From the NCBI GenBank assembly GCA_036873135.1, contig JAPTYO010000001.1, positions 45,904,774 through 45,968,773 on the forward strand: a DNA stretch of 64,000 bases, given 5' to 3'. Origin of the DNA: Clarkia xantiana subsp. parviflora (taxonomy: Eukaryota > Streptophyta > Magnoliopsida > Myrtales > Onagraceae). The position numbers were made by a program, and so were the translations under genes. The notes beneath the pieces were generated by a model, which was not told the DNA's origin, ran no database searches, and saw only the letters and a list, made by a program, of their open reading frames with translations. Below, piece by piece: positions 11,271-23,100 of this stretch; positions within the stretch are counted from its first letter, which is position 1; each line of letters opens with the position of its first letter.

Positions 11271-11688
11271 GAGCATCCACAATGGTTTTACATAAATTGT
11301 ATTATTTAAAGTTGTCATGTAGACATTTATGTACACTTTAAGTAATACTTAAAGTTAAAACACACGTAAAAAATATTTTCTCTGTAATCGTATTACTTAA
11401 ACATATTCCTTAAATATATTTTATTATTAAATTTTCCAACAACCACAAATAAGATATTAGCATTAATTATAAAATGAATTAATTTATAATTAAAAATTAG
11501 TTACGTAATACATAGTGCATTCCTTATATTTAATGAATGTTTTATGTAAAAACATAAATTTACGTGTGGTTCCATTTGTAAGGAATGCTAAGTAAAATCA
11601 TTACAGATAGTTTTTTTTTTGCTTTATTTAAATAAACATGTAGGGCCCACATTTACGTAATCTTTACGTAATACCACTATGGATGCTG
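11271..11688. mobile_element. PIF/Harbinger-type MITE
   Basis: A 418 bp non-coding element. The left end gagcatccacaatggt pairs with the right end accactatggatgctg as terminal inverted repeats with a few mismatches. It is flanked by TTA on both sides (11268-11270 and 11689-11691). A 3 bp TTA duplication is the PIF/Harbinger signature. Acgtaa/ttacgt motifs recur inside. Confidence 0.75.
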
Positions 11689-12214
11689 TTAGGCCAATAT
11701 ATTTTTAAAATAAACCCTAAAACTATTTAAATTAAAATATAAAAATCAACAACTATATATTTGAATAAAAAAGTAAAAATTCATTCTTCTCTACAAAGCT
11801 GTAGCGTATGCATTTTGTAACTTTTTTTGTTATACGACTGGGGGAGTAGCGGAAGACAATTCACTTCTGTTGTTGGCAGGAGCAAAAGGGGTATTCTGGT
11901 TATAAGTTTTTACACAAGTATGTTCTTGTTATTACTTAACATCGTATTGGCGATTTGGGAAAAAAAAAAATCTTATATAAAGGCTATATGCTATTCGGAT
12001 ATGGTATAATTTCTTAGCTGAACTTTAGAGTATCAAGAGATCTGCTAGTTAAACTTTTGGGTATGATCAAATTCCTAGTATCTTCTTTTGACTTTATAAT
12101 TTCTGTTCACACCGATCAGTTCGTAAGGAGTAAAGTGTTAATTATAAATATCTTTTGGTTACTTTCAAACTTAATACCACTAATTAAGAGATGAAGTTTT
12201 TAGCCATTACATAA

Positions 12215-12395
12215 TATTTTATTTAATCAGTTTGCGCTGCTTGTGATTTCTCTTTTTATATTACTCTTATTAAATCTCGTATAAATTATCCGACTAAATT
12301 TAAAAGTTAATACAACTTTGTTTATACGCAAAGCATACACGGAATACCCACGTCTATTTCTGAAGTTTCTCGTCCTAGGTTTAGTTCAGGGCATA
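12215..12395 (+). repeat. Dispersed repeat, copy 1 (inverted match near 55 kb)
   Basis: Matches the reverse complement of about 54985-55165. Shared marks in order are cagtttg..gcttgtgattt, attactcttat, caactttgttta, and acgcaaagcatacacggaat followed by acgtcta or atgtcta. Copy 1 lacks about 16 bases present in copy 2. The family is unknown to me and the ends are not defined. Confidence 0.5.
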
Positions 12396-12475
12396 GGTTC
12401 GACACCAGTTTGGAACTAAACAGAACTGATTGATTACCAATAGACAAAAATCCGACAAATGCACCACTACGTTTA

Positions 12476-13060
12476 GGGGTGTTTAGATGGATGTATTGTG
12501 AGACGTAATTTCATATTACTTCTCGTTTGATAAATCAAATTACGTAATGTGTATTGTAATGTGAAGTTCATTATAATCTGAGGTAACATCTCAATTTTAT
12601 TTAGTGAAATATGAGATTACATCAAAAAAACGGATGTAATGTAAGACTACATCCAACATTACAGAATATTTATTAAGAAAAAACATTGTATAATATTTAT
12701 AAAAAAAACATTGTATTATAAATAAAAAAATTTGTGTAATATTTATAGTTTATTTTGCTATTATTATTTTTCATCTAGTTCATGACTCATTTTATAATAA
12801 ATAATAATGTATCTGTACAAAATGAATAAAGTTTTTTTCGTAATATTTTTTATAATAATTATATTATAAAACTATATAGAATGTTTCAATAATAGGATAA
12901 TAGTCATGCGTATTCATTTTTAATATTTTAATATTTACTTTTTTAGTTTTTTATACATATTAAATACAAAATATAAGTTTAAGAAGTAAATTAATCTCAA
13001 AAAAATATTTGTTTAAATCTTATCATATTAAGATATAATATACTAAAATATAGATTAATA

Positions 13061-13092
<32 letters not shown>

Positions 13093-13251
13093 AATAAAGT
13101 CACCTTACAGTACACATTGCAAAGTATAGCAAACATTGTAATTTAACATTATAACACCTTATATTACAGCACAACCAATTGCAATCTAACATTACATTAA
13201 TTATAATCTTAAATTTTAAGTAATCTCACATTATGTTCTTCTAACCGCCCC
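12476..13251. mobile_element. MITE-like element, Harbinger style ends
   Basis: The left end ggggtgtttagatgg and the reverse complement of the right end (ggggcggttagaagaac) align for about 30 bp. The ends adjoin TTA on the left and TAA on the right, close to a TWA target duplication but not identical. The interior is AT-rich, with gtaatgtgagatta-type motifs, TA runs and an (AAT)n tract at 13078-13097. No transposase remains. Confidence 0.6.
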
Positions 13252-13435
13252 TAATTGAGTATCGAATGTAGTGCATGTACAAATTCCATTTAAAATTAAC
13301 CAATAATTAGACACTGTAATTTTGTTTCGGTGTATTTAACAAATTGTTCAGCTAATCAATGATAAATAGCCCACGAATTCAACTAGTGAATTACTATGTA
13401 ACTATTGGTTAAACTTAAAAGTTAGTGAAAAGTTA

Positions 13436-13905
13436 GTGGCGTAAACAAGTCAAGCTACTCATGAGCTATTCGAGATCAGGTCAATCGATATTCGAATTTG
13501 ACTCGCTAAATTTCGAATCGAGTCAAGCTCGAGAGCTTTTTCTGAAGCCGAGTCGAGTACGAGTACAGTAGTACTCGACTCGAGAGGCTCGCCAGCCTAT
13601 CCAATCTTTTTTGTTTTGCATATTCTAGTCGAGTTCGAGATTGAGTTTATTCGAGTTTTACATAATATATATATATATAATCTCGAGCTCGAGCCAAAAG
13701 CCTAATCGAGTTGAATTCGAGCTCAAGTTAAGGTGCACCATTTAGTTGAATTTTAAACTTATCGAGTTGAGTCGAGCTCGAACTTGTCAAGTATGAAATT
13801 GAGTCAAGCATGAAAATTATTTTAAGCTCGATTGAGTTCGAGCTTAAGCTTGAACTTGAGTAAAATAAGTCGAGTCTACCGGATACTCGATTTGTTTACC
13901 CCTTG
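13436..13905. mobile_element. Non-autonomous hAT-like element (TCGAG-rich)
   Basis: The left end gtggcgtaaacaagtcaag and the reverse complement of the right end (caaggggtaaacaaatcgag) are inverted repeats with a few mismatches. The interior is dense in gagctcgag and tcgagt motifs. GTAAACAAGTCGAG-type ends with such interiors are common in plant hAT-derived short elements. I could not find an 8 bp target duplication, so the class is inferred from the ends. Confidence 0.5.
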
Positions 13906-14106
13906 AACTATCTGTCTTAGAATTTCTTATGGTATCAGAGTTAATTAATTGAGAATACACATGCTTTCAAATCTCTTATACGTAACTAGACTTCCCATTA
14001 TATTTCAGCTAAAGGTCATGGATAAAAAAAAAACATACAATAATTGTAGCAAAAAGTAGTCATAATTGTTGAAGTGGTTCTTGTCAAGCACCACAAGCGA
14101 GCCCTA

Positions 14107-14154
<48 letters not shown>

Positions 14155-15353
14155 GAATCAAATTTTATGGGTTTGATAATTATTATATTTAAAATTAAAA
14201 CGCTAAATTATTAGGTTTTTCTTTAACTGTTTTTTAATTTGTTGAGTAACTTCTAAAATACTTTTCTAATTTTTAATGTTAGTATTCTTATTCATTTAAT
14301 AAAAAAATTATCTTAATTTGAAATAATTCCAAGAATAAAAAGAATCTTGAATATAACTAAAACAATAGAGTTTAACTCACGAAAAATTTCACTAGAGCAT
14401 TATTTTACGTATTCAAATCACCTATCCCGCTTTTTCTACTTCAGATTGAGCTCATCATTGTGATTTTGAAACGTATATTGGTGTATTTAATTTTATAGAT
14501 TTTTTTCTAAAAATCTATTGAAATTAGTAAACATATTAGAAGAAAAATATTAAATTAAGAATGATGACAACGGTAAAACATAGGATAAAATTAATGTAAT
14601 AGGTGTGATCTGCATCTTTATCATACATGTTTCTCTATTGAGCAGAGAGAGTGCACCCAAGGAATCCACTTGCGTTTCTAAAATGCAAAAGTGGTTCGAA
14701 TGCCGCTGAAGAGAGACATCCTTCCAAGCATAAAGATAAAGATTCTATAGAGAATTTATAGGTTGACCACCTCTCCATACGCATGCATGTATGTTTTCAT
14801 GAATTTGAGTTTGAAAAACGAGAATGTGATGTGATATATTATAGTTATTATGTGACGTCTCCATCAACAAACAGATAGTACATATTAATTTTGACCATGA
14901 ACTTTTATTTGACCAAGAAGTTTTATTTAAGTAGCTTGCATTGCACTTGCACCCTTAATAATGTTTTTATTATTTATATATGTTATATCCCATCGCCGAA
15001 TTCCTTCCTTTCATCCTATCTTTAATGTTTCCAAATGAAATACTTCCTTCCCTTCCCTTCTTATAGATTATCTCCTCCATCCATCACTGAATAATAACAA
15101 TGATGCGTCATGCGTGGAATAGTAATAATAAAATTATCAAATTTTAGATATTTATTATATAATTAAAACAATAGATAAAGTTTGTCGATCTATTGATGCA
15201 GCGTGATGTGAATAGATGGAATAAAGACTCGTTGATTCAAGGGGAATGCCGAGAATTTGATGGATAGAGGGCGCAAGAACTCGTTAATTCAGAAGAATGC
15301 CGAGGAACTGACGCAGGGTAGAGGAAAACCTCAGTTTTTTTCATATATCAATA
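13906..15353. other. Intergenic with ATT microsatellite
   Basis: AT-rich and non-coding. tggtatcagag at 13931 matches the start of an initiator-Met primer-binding site, but no LTR could be seen beside it. An (ATT)n microsatellite runs 14107-14153. A diverged duplication of about 55 bp (actcgttgattcaaggggaatgc and variant) lies at 15225-15320. Confidence 0.4.
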
Positions 15354-15365
15354 AACTGAATGTAA

Positions 15366-15726
15366 CCACCAGCACTGGTGGTCTAGTGGTCGAGAGCGCT
15401 TACTCCCAAGTGGTTTTGCTCCGAGGTCCTAGGTTCGAAACCCCTCAGGGGCGTCACCTCGCGGTGATCTGATATAAAAATATTAGGTCCCGTCTGGCCC
15501 ACATACCGTCTCAGGCATATGAGGAGGCGAGTAGAACTTGGCCTAACGGGCCGGCCTCTTGACTATACTAGGCTGCTGGTGGGGTTACGTTGACGGGGCC
15601 AGTGCATGCGCTGGTTGTTCGCTAAGTCTGGTCGGTAAAAACCCAGACCATGAGCAGGAGAGCGGATGGGCCTAGGGTCGCCACTACTAGCCCATTCCTT
15701 TTTTTTTGCAAAAAAAAAAAAAAAAA
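15366..15726 (+). mobile_element. SINE, tRNA-derived
   Basis: A 360 bp element with a tRNA-like head: tggtctagtggtc (A box, near 15378) and ggttcgaaacc (B box, near 15432), an internal RNA polymerase III promoter. It ends in a T-run followed by a long poly(A). It is flanked by a perfect 12 bp target-site duplication, aactgaatgtaa, at 15354-15365 and 15727-15738. The perfect duplication suggests a fairly recent insertion. LINE machinery must have moved it; that is inference from SINE biology. Confidence 0.9.
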
Positions 15727-15738
15727 AACTGAATGTAA

Positions 15739-16381
15739 ATGACGGCTAACAAAGTTTAAATAGAAAAATCTAAAACCCTAACCCTAGGACAAAATCCGAA
15801 ATTAACAATAAAGCCCAAACAAAACAAACAAATTATAAAAAAGACCGAAAGAACGTCAAAAAACGTCAAATCCCATAATTTACTATGGGTCTTGCTCATA
15901 TCGTTGCTTCCGCCTGAAAAATATACTCGCACGCCCAAATCCGAAACTTCGCCCACATCATCTATAGTTTAACTTAATTAAATCATCATCATACATAAAA
16001 ATATAAAATAGAAAATACAGTTTGGGTGTTTTGGGCTGATTATTTGGGTTAAATCGTAGATATTTACAGTTTATTTTATATAGATTACTTTGTATTCAAC
16101 TTGTATCCATCTGTGTAGATATTACCATCTGCTCCTAAGTCCTAACCCTACCCCATGGAACCCTAACCGGTTGGAGACATGGACGATAATCGAGCGGGTA
16201 AAAACCCACAACCCACGTAACCTGCCCCATTTTATTTTATTTTTTCTGTGGTTATTATCACCATCCTATCACCTCAGGTACTTTACCCAAAAAAAAATCA
16301 CCTCGGGTATAAAGCGGTATATATATATATTTGCCACATTTAAAGCGGTTTTATATATATAGGGTGGATACGAAATAATAT
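15739..16381. other. Intergenic, nothing recognised
   Basis: AT-rich, with short aaaccctaaccctag runs near 15772 and a TA-rich stretch at 16318-16362. No gene supported. Confidence 0.4.
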
Positions 16382-16389
16382 GTACTAGG

Positions 16390-17221
16390 CAGTGTTATCA
16401 GAACCGGATCGGACCGGCGGTCCGACCGGGTTCGGACCGGAACCGGAGGGCCTAGCGGTCCGGTTCATCCATTTCCGGACGATGTTGGTGAACCCGGTTC
16501 GATAGCCGAGTTTTTTGCGAACCGGCCGGTTTTGATAGAACCGGCCGGTTCGCCGGTTCTGGATTTTCTTATTCAAAAAAATAGGGTTTCTCAGTTTTCT
16601 TTTTAGGTTCAGTGCCGCCGCAGAAGAGGAGAGGAACCACGAGGTCACGAAGAACAGAGAGCACAACAACAAATATCAAAACAGAGAGCACGAAGAAGAG
16701 GAGAGGAGACTGTGAGCGAAGCCATCGAGCACCGCAGCCACGGGCGACCGCAGCCACGTTACCAAGCTTGTGATTGTCGGCGACGTGGATTAGCTTAACG
16801 ACGGCGGAGAAGGGTCGGGACCGTAGAAGAGTATGTTGAAGAAGAGGATGCCGTAGTGGGTGCTTTAGAAAGCAGAGCGCCAGCGAGCCTAGATCCGATG
16901 AGCCAGTTTTCTTCTTCGTCTCCACCTAGCTGTAGATAGGGGCAGCAGAGACGGAACGGCGGTAGTTAGGTACTCCCTCTGTTCTCAAACCCAATTCCTT
17001 CACATCATGTGTTTAATTTTTTTTGCCATGCCTTATGTGTTTTATTGATGGACTTTCATGACATGGAAAGCTATTGTTGGGCCCTAGAAACTTTGCTGTT
17101 GGGCCTAGAAACTCTGCTTGGATTTTTTGTGGTTGAACCGGGTCCGAACCGGGTTCGAACCGGCGAACCGGGAACCGGACGCTTGACCGGTTCGATGCCC
17201 GGTCCGGTTCTGATAACACTG
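16390..17221. mobile_element. Non-autonomous hAT element with perfect ends
   Basis: An 832 bp element. The left end cagtgttatcagaaccgg and right end ccggttctgataacactg are perfect 18 bp inverted repeats. It is flanked by a perfect 8 bp duplication, gtactagg (16382-16389 and 17222-17229), the hAT signature. The subterminal regions are dense in aaccggttcgaaccgg-type motifs. A non-ATG open frame on the minus strand (16569-16925) has no recognisable transposase. It has inserted within a few bases of the terminus of the Helitron to its right. Confidence 0.9.
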
Positions 17222-17224
17222 GTA

Positions 17225-17966
17225 CTAGGTGCATTTCCCCCGCATCGCGTGGGTGACTTACCAAATATGCATAATTAACAAACTAATATTCGATGAAATT
17301 TATACAGACTATTTGTAATATGTTGAAACACTATTTTTAAATAAAATATCAGTCTAAAATTTGAAAAAGTAAACGAAATACTACAAATTTTGAACCATAA
17401 AATATCATTGCGCAAATTCACAAATAAATTTTAGATGCCCGTACCGCATGCTACCTTTGGTCGTCGGATCCGTGTCAAGCGTCTGTTCTTCAACAGATAT
17501 GACTTCGATGACCACCGGCGATATCTCACCGGAGATAGAGATGGCTCTACCACTGAGACTGTCAGTCGCCCGTACCGCCTGGTATCTTCGTTCGCCGGCT
17601 CCGCGTCAAACGTCTGTTAAAAATAAGCGAAATTTTAATTTCGATTAATTACATACATTGAATCTTGAACGGTCCAAAATTTTAATTGCGATAAATTGCA
17701 TACATTGAATCTTGAACGGTTCGAAATCAATGAAATTATAATTGTGATTACTTGTATACATTGAATCTTGAACGGACAATTTTAATTGTTATTAATTGCA
17801 ATTTAAAAACTCTCAACTCCCTAGTGTAATAAATGTTATGGAATTAATAATTACAAAACTCTTATCTCAATTGTCATAAATGGATCGATTAACTTAAAAA
17901 ACAAAATTATCAGCTTCACATTCACTCTGTTATTATTTTTCATTCAGAATTTATAATATATATAGA
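17225..17966 (-). mobile_element. Non-autonomous Helitron, copy A
   Basis: On the minus strand it starts TC at 17966 after an A and ends in a GC hairpin followed by CTAG next to a T. TC...CTRR ends with A/T insertion are the Helitron rules. Copy B at 57024-57788 aligns along its whole length. It contains several units of tacattgaatcttgaacggt spaced 50-60 bp (17650-17775) and a GC-rich block (17435-17620) that also stays open in copy B. No Rep/helicase is present. The hAT duplication at its end means the original terminus may be the identical CTAG at 16385. Confidence 0.75.
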
Positions 17967-18332
17967 TAATATAGATATAATTCGTGGTTCTAGGTGAACC
18001 ACCGAACTTTTTATGAAAAAACATTGAATGGAGAGCCCAGCCCAATCAACCCATGGAGAGAAATGGCATTCACATGAACCGAAAGCAAAATGAACATGTT
18101 GTTATTAAGTGGATTTTGTTACTACGTTTCGCGAACACTATATTAGTGATATTTTTACTAATAGGATTAAATATAATATAAGTAACATTTTAAAAGTACG
18201 ATTTTTAACTATATTTAAAATTTGCATCATCTCATTATTTTTTTTAGCCAACATCATCTCTTTAATAATAATATTGATTTCCTTCTGAGTTCACCTATAG
18301 AACAATATAAAAAAGTATCACAAACACCCTCT
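17967..18332. other. Intergenic, nothing recognised
   Basis: AT-rich spacer between the Helitron and the target duplication of the retroposon. No gene or repeat structure recognised. Confidence 0.4.
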
Positions 18333-18351
18333 ATCTGAGACAAACTATTAA

Positions 18352-19353
18352 ATAAAATAAGTCATCTTCTCAAACTCTCTCTCGAACCTTCCGTCTTCAA
18401 AAAAAAATCTAGCCTCCACCTGGCGTGGCCGGCCACCCCTCACCCCTCACCCCGTCTACCCTTTCTTTGAAGTTCCATGTTTCCTTTGTAGACGGGTTCT
18501 TCGTCAAGTGGCGTCGTCCACCACTTGTAGATCTGCTTCTTCCGGCGATTTTACTTTCTCGGATTTTCACCGGTGGTCTCCACCTGGTCTTTTTATGTCT
18601 TCATCTTGCCTGTTTGGCCATCCACCATGCAGTTGAAGTTGGTAAAACACCATACACACTAGATCTGAACTTGGATTTGCTCGGAAACCTACCAAATTTG
18701 CTAGATCTAGTATTTTCTGGTGTAGATCTAGTCTGGATCTATAATTTTGGAACGAAGCAGAGGCGCCTCAGGCTCCTCACGGTGGCTGGTGGTCGGTTTA
18801 GTGGATGGCTTACAGATTTTGTGCGGTCAAATCGAAAGACAAGTTAAAAAATTGTGACTTCGACGGTGCCGATGCTGGGAACGAGTAGCGACGGAGACTG
18901 TGGCTAAGACGACTACGTCGACGGGTCTGTCGAAGATGGCGGCTCTAGGGCATAGGAAGGCTACAGGGTTCAAGACGGTAGTGTTACTGCTAAAATGCAA
19001 ACCAAAGGTTTCATCTTCAGGCTTAACCGATTTTCCGGTGTAGAGATTTCCCTTGCAGATCTTTCTTTTTCCTCACAATCTGTCAAAAATGCTTGTGTTA
19101 TCGCTTGCACAGATTTGAGTCTTCATTCTTGAAGTACTCAGACACGCCTGCTCAGACTTTGGTCTGTTTGCTTTTGCACGTGGTTAATTCTTTTGTTAGG
19201 GAAAATCTGTCTGGATCTGAGTTAATTCGTGTTTGGTTTGTGTTGATTTGCTTGGGTGTAATTTCGGCTGTTCTACTATTGTTTTAACATTTAGTTTGTT
19301 GTATTGTTGTTGTAATCTTTTTATTTTAATGAATATAAGTTTTAGAAAAAAAA
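18352..19353 (+). mobile_element. Poly(A)-tailed retroposon, likely LINE-derived
   Basis: A 1.0 kb block ending in a poly(A) run (19345-19354) is flanked by a 19 bp duplication with two differences: atctgagacaaactattaa (18333-18351) and atctgggacaagctattaa (19354-19372). Long duplications plus a 3' poly(A) are marks of target-primed reverse transcription. An open frame without ATG runs from 18425 to 18847, with no recognised domain. The T-rich 3' part (gttgtattgttgttgtaatc) resembles plant LINE tails. It is either an internally deleted LINE or a processed transcript of unknown origin. Confidence 0.7.
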
Positions 19354-19372
19354 ATCTGGGACAAGCTATTAA

Positions 19373-20178
19373 GGTATATAAGAGGGTAACCCCTCAATTT
19401 TTAATGATTAACCTTAATTTTTCTTTTTCAGTTTGGCCCTTTAAAATATACATTTGCCCCACTAATTTTTTTACAATTGTTGTTTATCCCTTTCAATTCT
19501 TACCCTCCTAAACAAAATTTCTAGCTTCGTCACTGTTCACCATACATGTGAAGCGTAGTAGAATGACCTACTTCAATGGAACGAAGTACAAATGAGTCCT
19601 TCACTATATATAGTGGCTAGGATAGCCTATAATCCTTTCACAATTACAGAACGACCCCTAAATTACTAGTGGAGCAGTTGACTTCTTTTACTCTATTCAC
19701 TATGCTTCTTCCTTCTCATTTCCAATTTATTTTCTTGCACTAAACACTAGAGATGTGTTCCCATTTCCCAGGCTACAGTAAAAAACCAAGGAGCAAACCA
19801 CACTCTGCTCCTCACAAGGCTAGACTAGACCTGTATTCAAAAAATTCTCCCCTTGTGATGACAGGAAAGGTAGCAACCAAAGCCACAGTGAATAACAAGC
19901 TGCAGATAAGCACTTCTCTTGAACTGAACTGAGAGCTACAATGAAGTTCCAAGTCTTCCACTCCAATTTACTTCTTACACAGATACAACGTGGTAGCTAG
20001 GTGCCGGAACCAGTTCGTGGACTTGCTCCTAATTAAGTAAACACTACATACTATCATAAACAATACATATACAAACAAGAAAAAGAAAAAACACTGGACA
20101 AACAGGGAAAAACAAAAACATAAAATAGACTACAAAATGGAGCAATCCAAAGCCAAAGCCAAAGCCGGCAAGTGCCCC
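19373..20178. other. 3' flank of the LPA1-like gene
   Basis: Non-coding. It should include the 3' UTR of the minus-strand gene that stops at 20179. No certain poly(A) signal was placed. Confidence 0.4.
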
Positions 20179-23100
20179 CTAGCTCTGATGAGGAGGAGGA
20201 TGCCCACCAGATAAGAGGATGGGATCACTCATTATTGACCTTTCCTTTCTTAAGGCTGGAATGCTCAGTGAACGTTTCCTCATATTTTTACCCAACCATG
20301 ACGGCACAGCCCTCCTCTCGCTTCTCCCCATCGTCACTTGAGAGTTGTATGAGCATAAAGGTTGTCGACGATGCCGGTCTTCTCCCAACAAATCCTCCTC
20401 ATTACTGTTATTATTTCCGGTACTTCTAAGGAAGAGATTCAGGTTCTGACTGTATTTGTCGTCTATGATGGTTGATGTGCTTTTGGGAAAGAGTAGCACT
20501 GTGCCTTTGTCTTTCCCTTCCTCATAATTATTATAATCATCTTCTTCAGAGAAATACCCATTTTTATGCATATCCTCCATAGCCAGGTCATCATATTCCT
20601 CGTCCGACTTTGTGAATTCCTCATCCACTGACCCGACCTGTCACATTGTCCAACTTAGTTACATATATATGGTTGATCTTTAATTTAGACAAAAAATATA
20701 CCATATGCTGCTGCTACCACTTTTTACCTCATCATGAATCTGGTGATAATCATCGTCACTTAGGTCATCATCTGTGTCTGCTTCAGGTGGATCATCCATC
20801 TCCTCCTCACTTCCATGCACAGATTGCTCCTCCTTGAGCTGAAATGCAAGCAAACAAATACACGTCAAGTTATATCCTCCCTCCTCCTAGCCATTCTCTT
20901 AGGACATGCGTTAGTTGAAAGGAACAAGCTGATCAACCCACAAAATACTACCTCCTTGGATGGACCATCGGATGTCCGGGGCGAGCTGCAGCAGGAAGAG
21001 TAGTATCTGCTGCCAGTGTCGGTACCATCAGCCCTCGATTCATCTACACTTCCAGCATAACTTGTGCCACCATCACTAGGCCACGCGCTGATCCCAAAGT
21101 GGCCAAACTGAAGGTTCACTGGCTCAGCTTTACCAATTTGCAACGGTCCATACCACGGATTCCCTATTCCACTATCACTCCCTTTACCATCTACTGAATT
21201 AACTGGCCATGCCTTGGCCACAGTCCCATCATTGTTAAGCAGTGCCATCAGATGCCTAGACGAACCTTTCCTCTGAATTAGTTGGAACATCCCTTTGGAG
21301 CTTAATGAATTGGCTGCACACTGGTGCCTGTACTCCTCGTCCACTATGCATACTGTGTTTGTGGTAGCATCGTAGAGTGACTCTCCCGCCTCTCTCCTAC
21401 GGAGGCAACTGAAAACTGTGGCATGGATTGTTGCCACACTCCTGTCAACATTCGTATTGTTTATTTTGGGGACCAGATGCTTGTCAGCCCTTTTGCAAAG
21501 ATAATCCTGAATAGTCCTAATGTTTCTTATATACTTGACGTATTTGTTTTTCGCGGGGTCCAGAGTCATATACTTCGCGCGCACTGCGAACCTCTCCATG
21601 TGTTTGTCTTCATTTGTGATATATATCATGAATGGTATGATTGAAGGATGCTTCTTCATCAGACCCATCTGTACCCAAGTGAAAATTAAACGGTAAAATA
21701 AACCAGTGTAAAAAAGCTTAAAGAAACCTCAAGGAAAAATCAAGATTGTAATGCAAGGAGGATTCTCTACCACAAAGTTAAGGCTCAAATGAACACCCTC
21801 AATGACAACTGACTCCTTCCGCTCTTCCCATGCAGTGATCAACCTATCAAGACTATCAATGACCATCTCACTTTGTGCCTTGAATCCTTCAATGGCCATC
21901 TGTTTTGGACTGATCAGATCTGTACAAGTAGAACTCGCTTCAAATGATGAAGCGCCACATGTCCCATTCTTATATATGCTTGCTAGCTCATTGGGGATTG
22001 GAGACGAAATTCCATCTAATTTTTTAGCTTTTCTCTTGGCTTTTGCTTCTGCGACTGCTACAGGATCCAAGTACTCCCCAGCATGGTATGTGGAAGCCCA
22101 AAGTAGTGGGTTCTGCGTCTCATCTACAAAGCTTCTCATCATATGCCGTATAGAATCAGTTGATACCACTGTAGTAATCCCCAACCTGCTACCCTGTAGA
22201 GTAAACCAACAATGTTATCAGACTACAGATGAGGATAGATAACAGAATACATGAAGTCCCCTAATTATATACAACAGAATACATGAAGTCCACATGAAAA
22301 GTAAATCTACCACAGATGAGGATATATAAACTAGCATCTCCTTTATTAGTATATACCAACATGAAGTTTCATGCTAAAATGCATTAAAAATATTCAGAGT
22401 CTGAAGCTGAAGTAATACCAGTAGTGAGGACAAAGTAGATTTTCCACAGCCACTAGTACCGCACAAGAGCACAGTTACAGATTCTTTTCTCTCACGGATT
22501 CTGCATCAGAAAGCGAGGACATATAGTACTTCAAAACATGAACCTATCTCTTCCACCAAACAAGCTGTGAAATTTATGTCTCTCATGATCAGTACCACAA
22601 GAATGTTGACTATGCCATAACACCCAAACAAAGGATAATGTGATGATAAAGTTGAAGGCTTATGAACTACAACTAGTAAGATCTTTAGCGGATGCAATCA
22701 TAACAGCTAAAGAAGATGATTGAGCACTCAAGAAAACCACTTAATGAAAGATACAACTAATATCTTGAATTTTTGAAGGAAGCAAAATCACTGGCTCTAT
22801 GAGAATAATAACTTGCTGATGGCCCTATTGGAGATGCATATGATCTAAAGTTTACCTGAATGCCAACATCAAGTCGGCCCTTTGATTAGGGCCCACATAC
22901 TTGTACTCTGAAAGAGCGTTACATACAACATCCAAGAATGTTCCTCTTCTCACAACAATAGTTGTTCGCCTTTTGTACAGTTCAAATGGCTTGGACTTTC
23001 TCTTGTCATCTTTCTCTGAAGGTAAATGATTGTCAATACTTGTATTACCTAGGCCATTGCTATCTTCTTTCTCGGGGTTCACCCTCTGAGGATCTGCTTC

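Noticed and set aside
13931..13942. Copia primer-binding site tggtatcagag as evidence of another LTR element
   Set aside because: No LTR pair or LTR end could be found beside it, and an 11-base match alone is weak.
15772..15786. Telomere-like repeat (aaaccctaaccctag)
   Set aside because: Only two units; such short runs are common in plant 5' UTR-like and intergenic sequence.
16569..16925. Minus-strand frame of 118 codons in the hAT element as a transposase fragment
   Set aside because: It lacks an ATG at its start and shows no hAT dimerisation-domain text.
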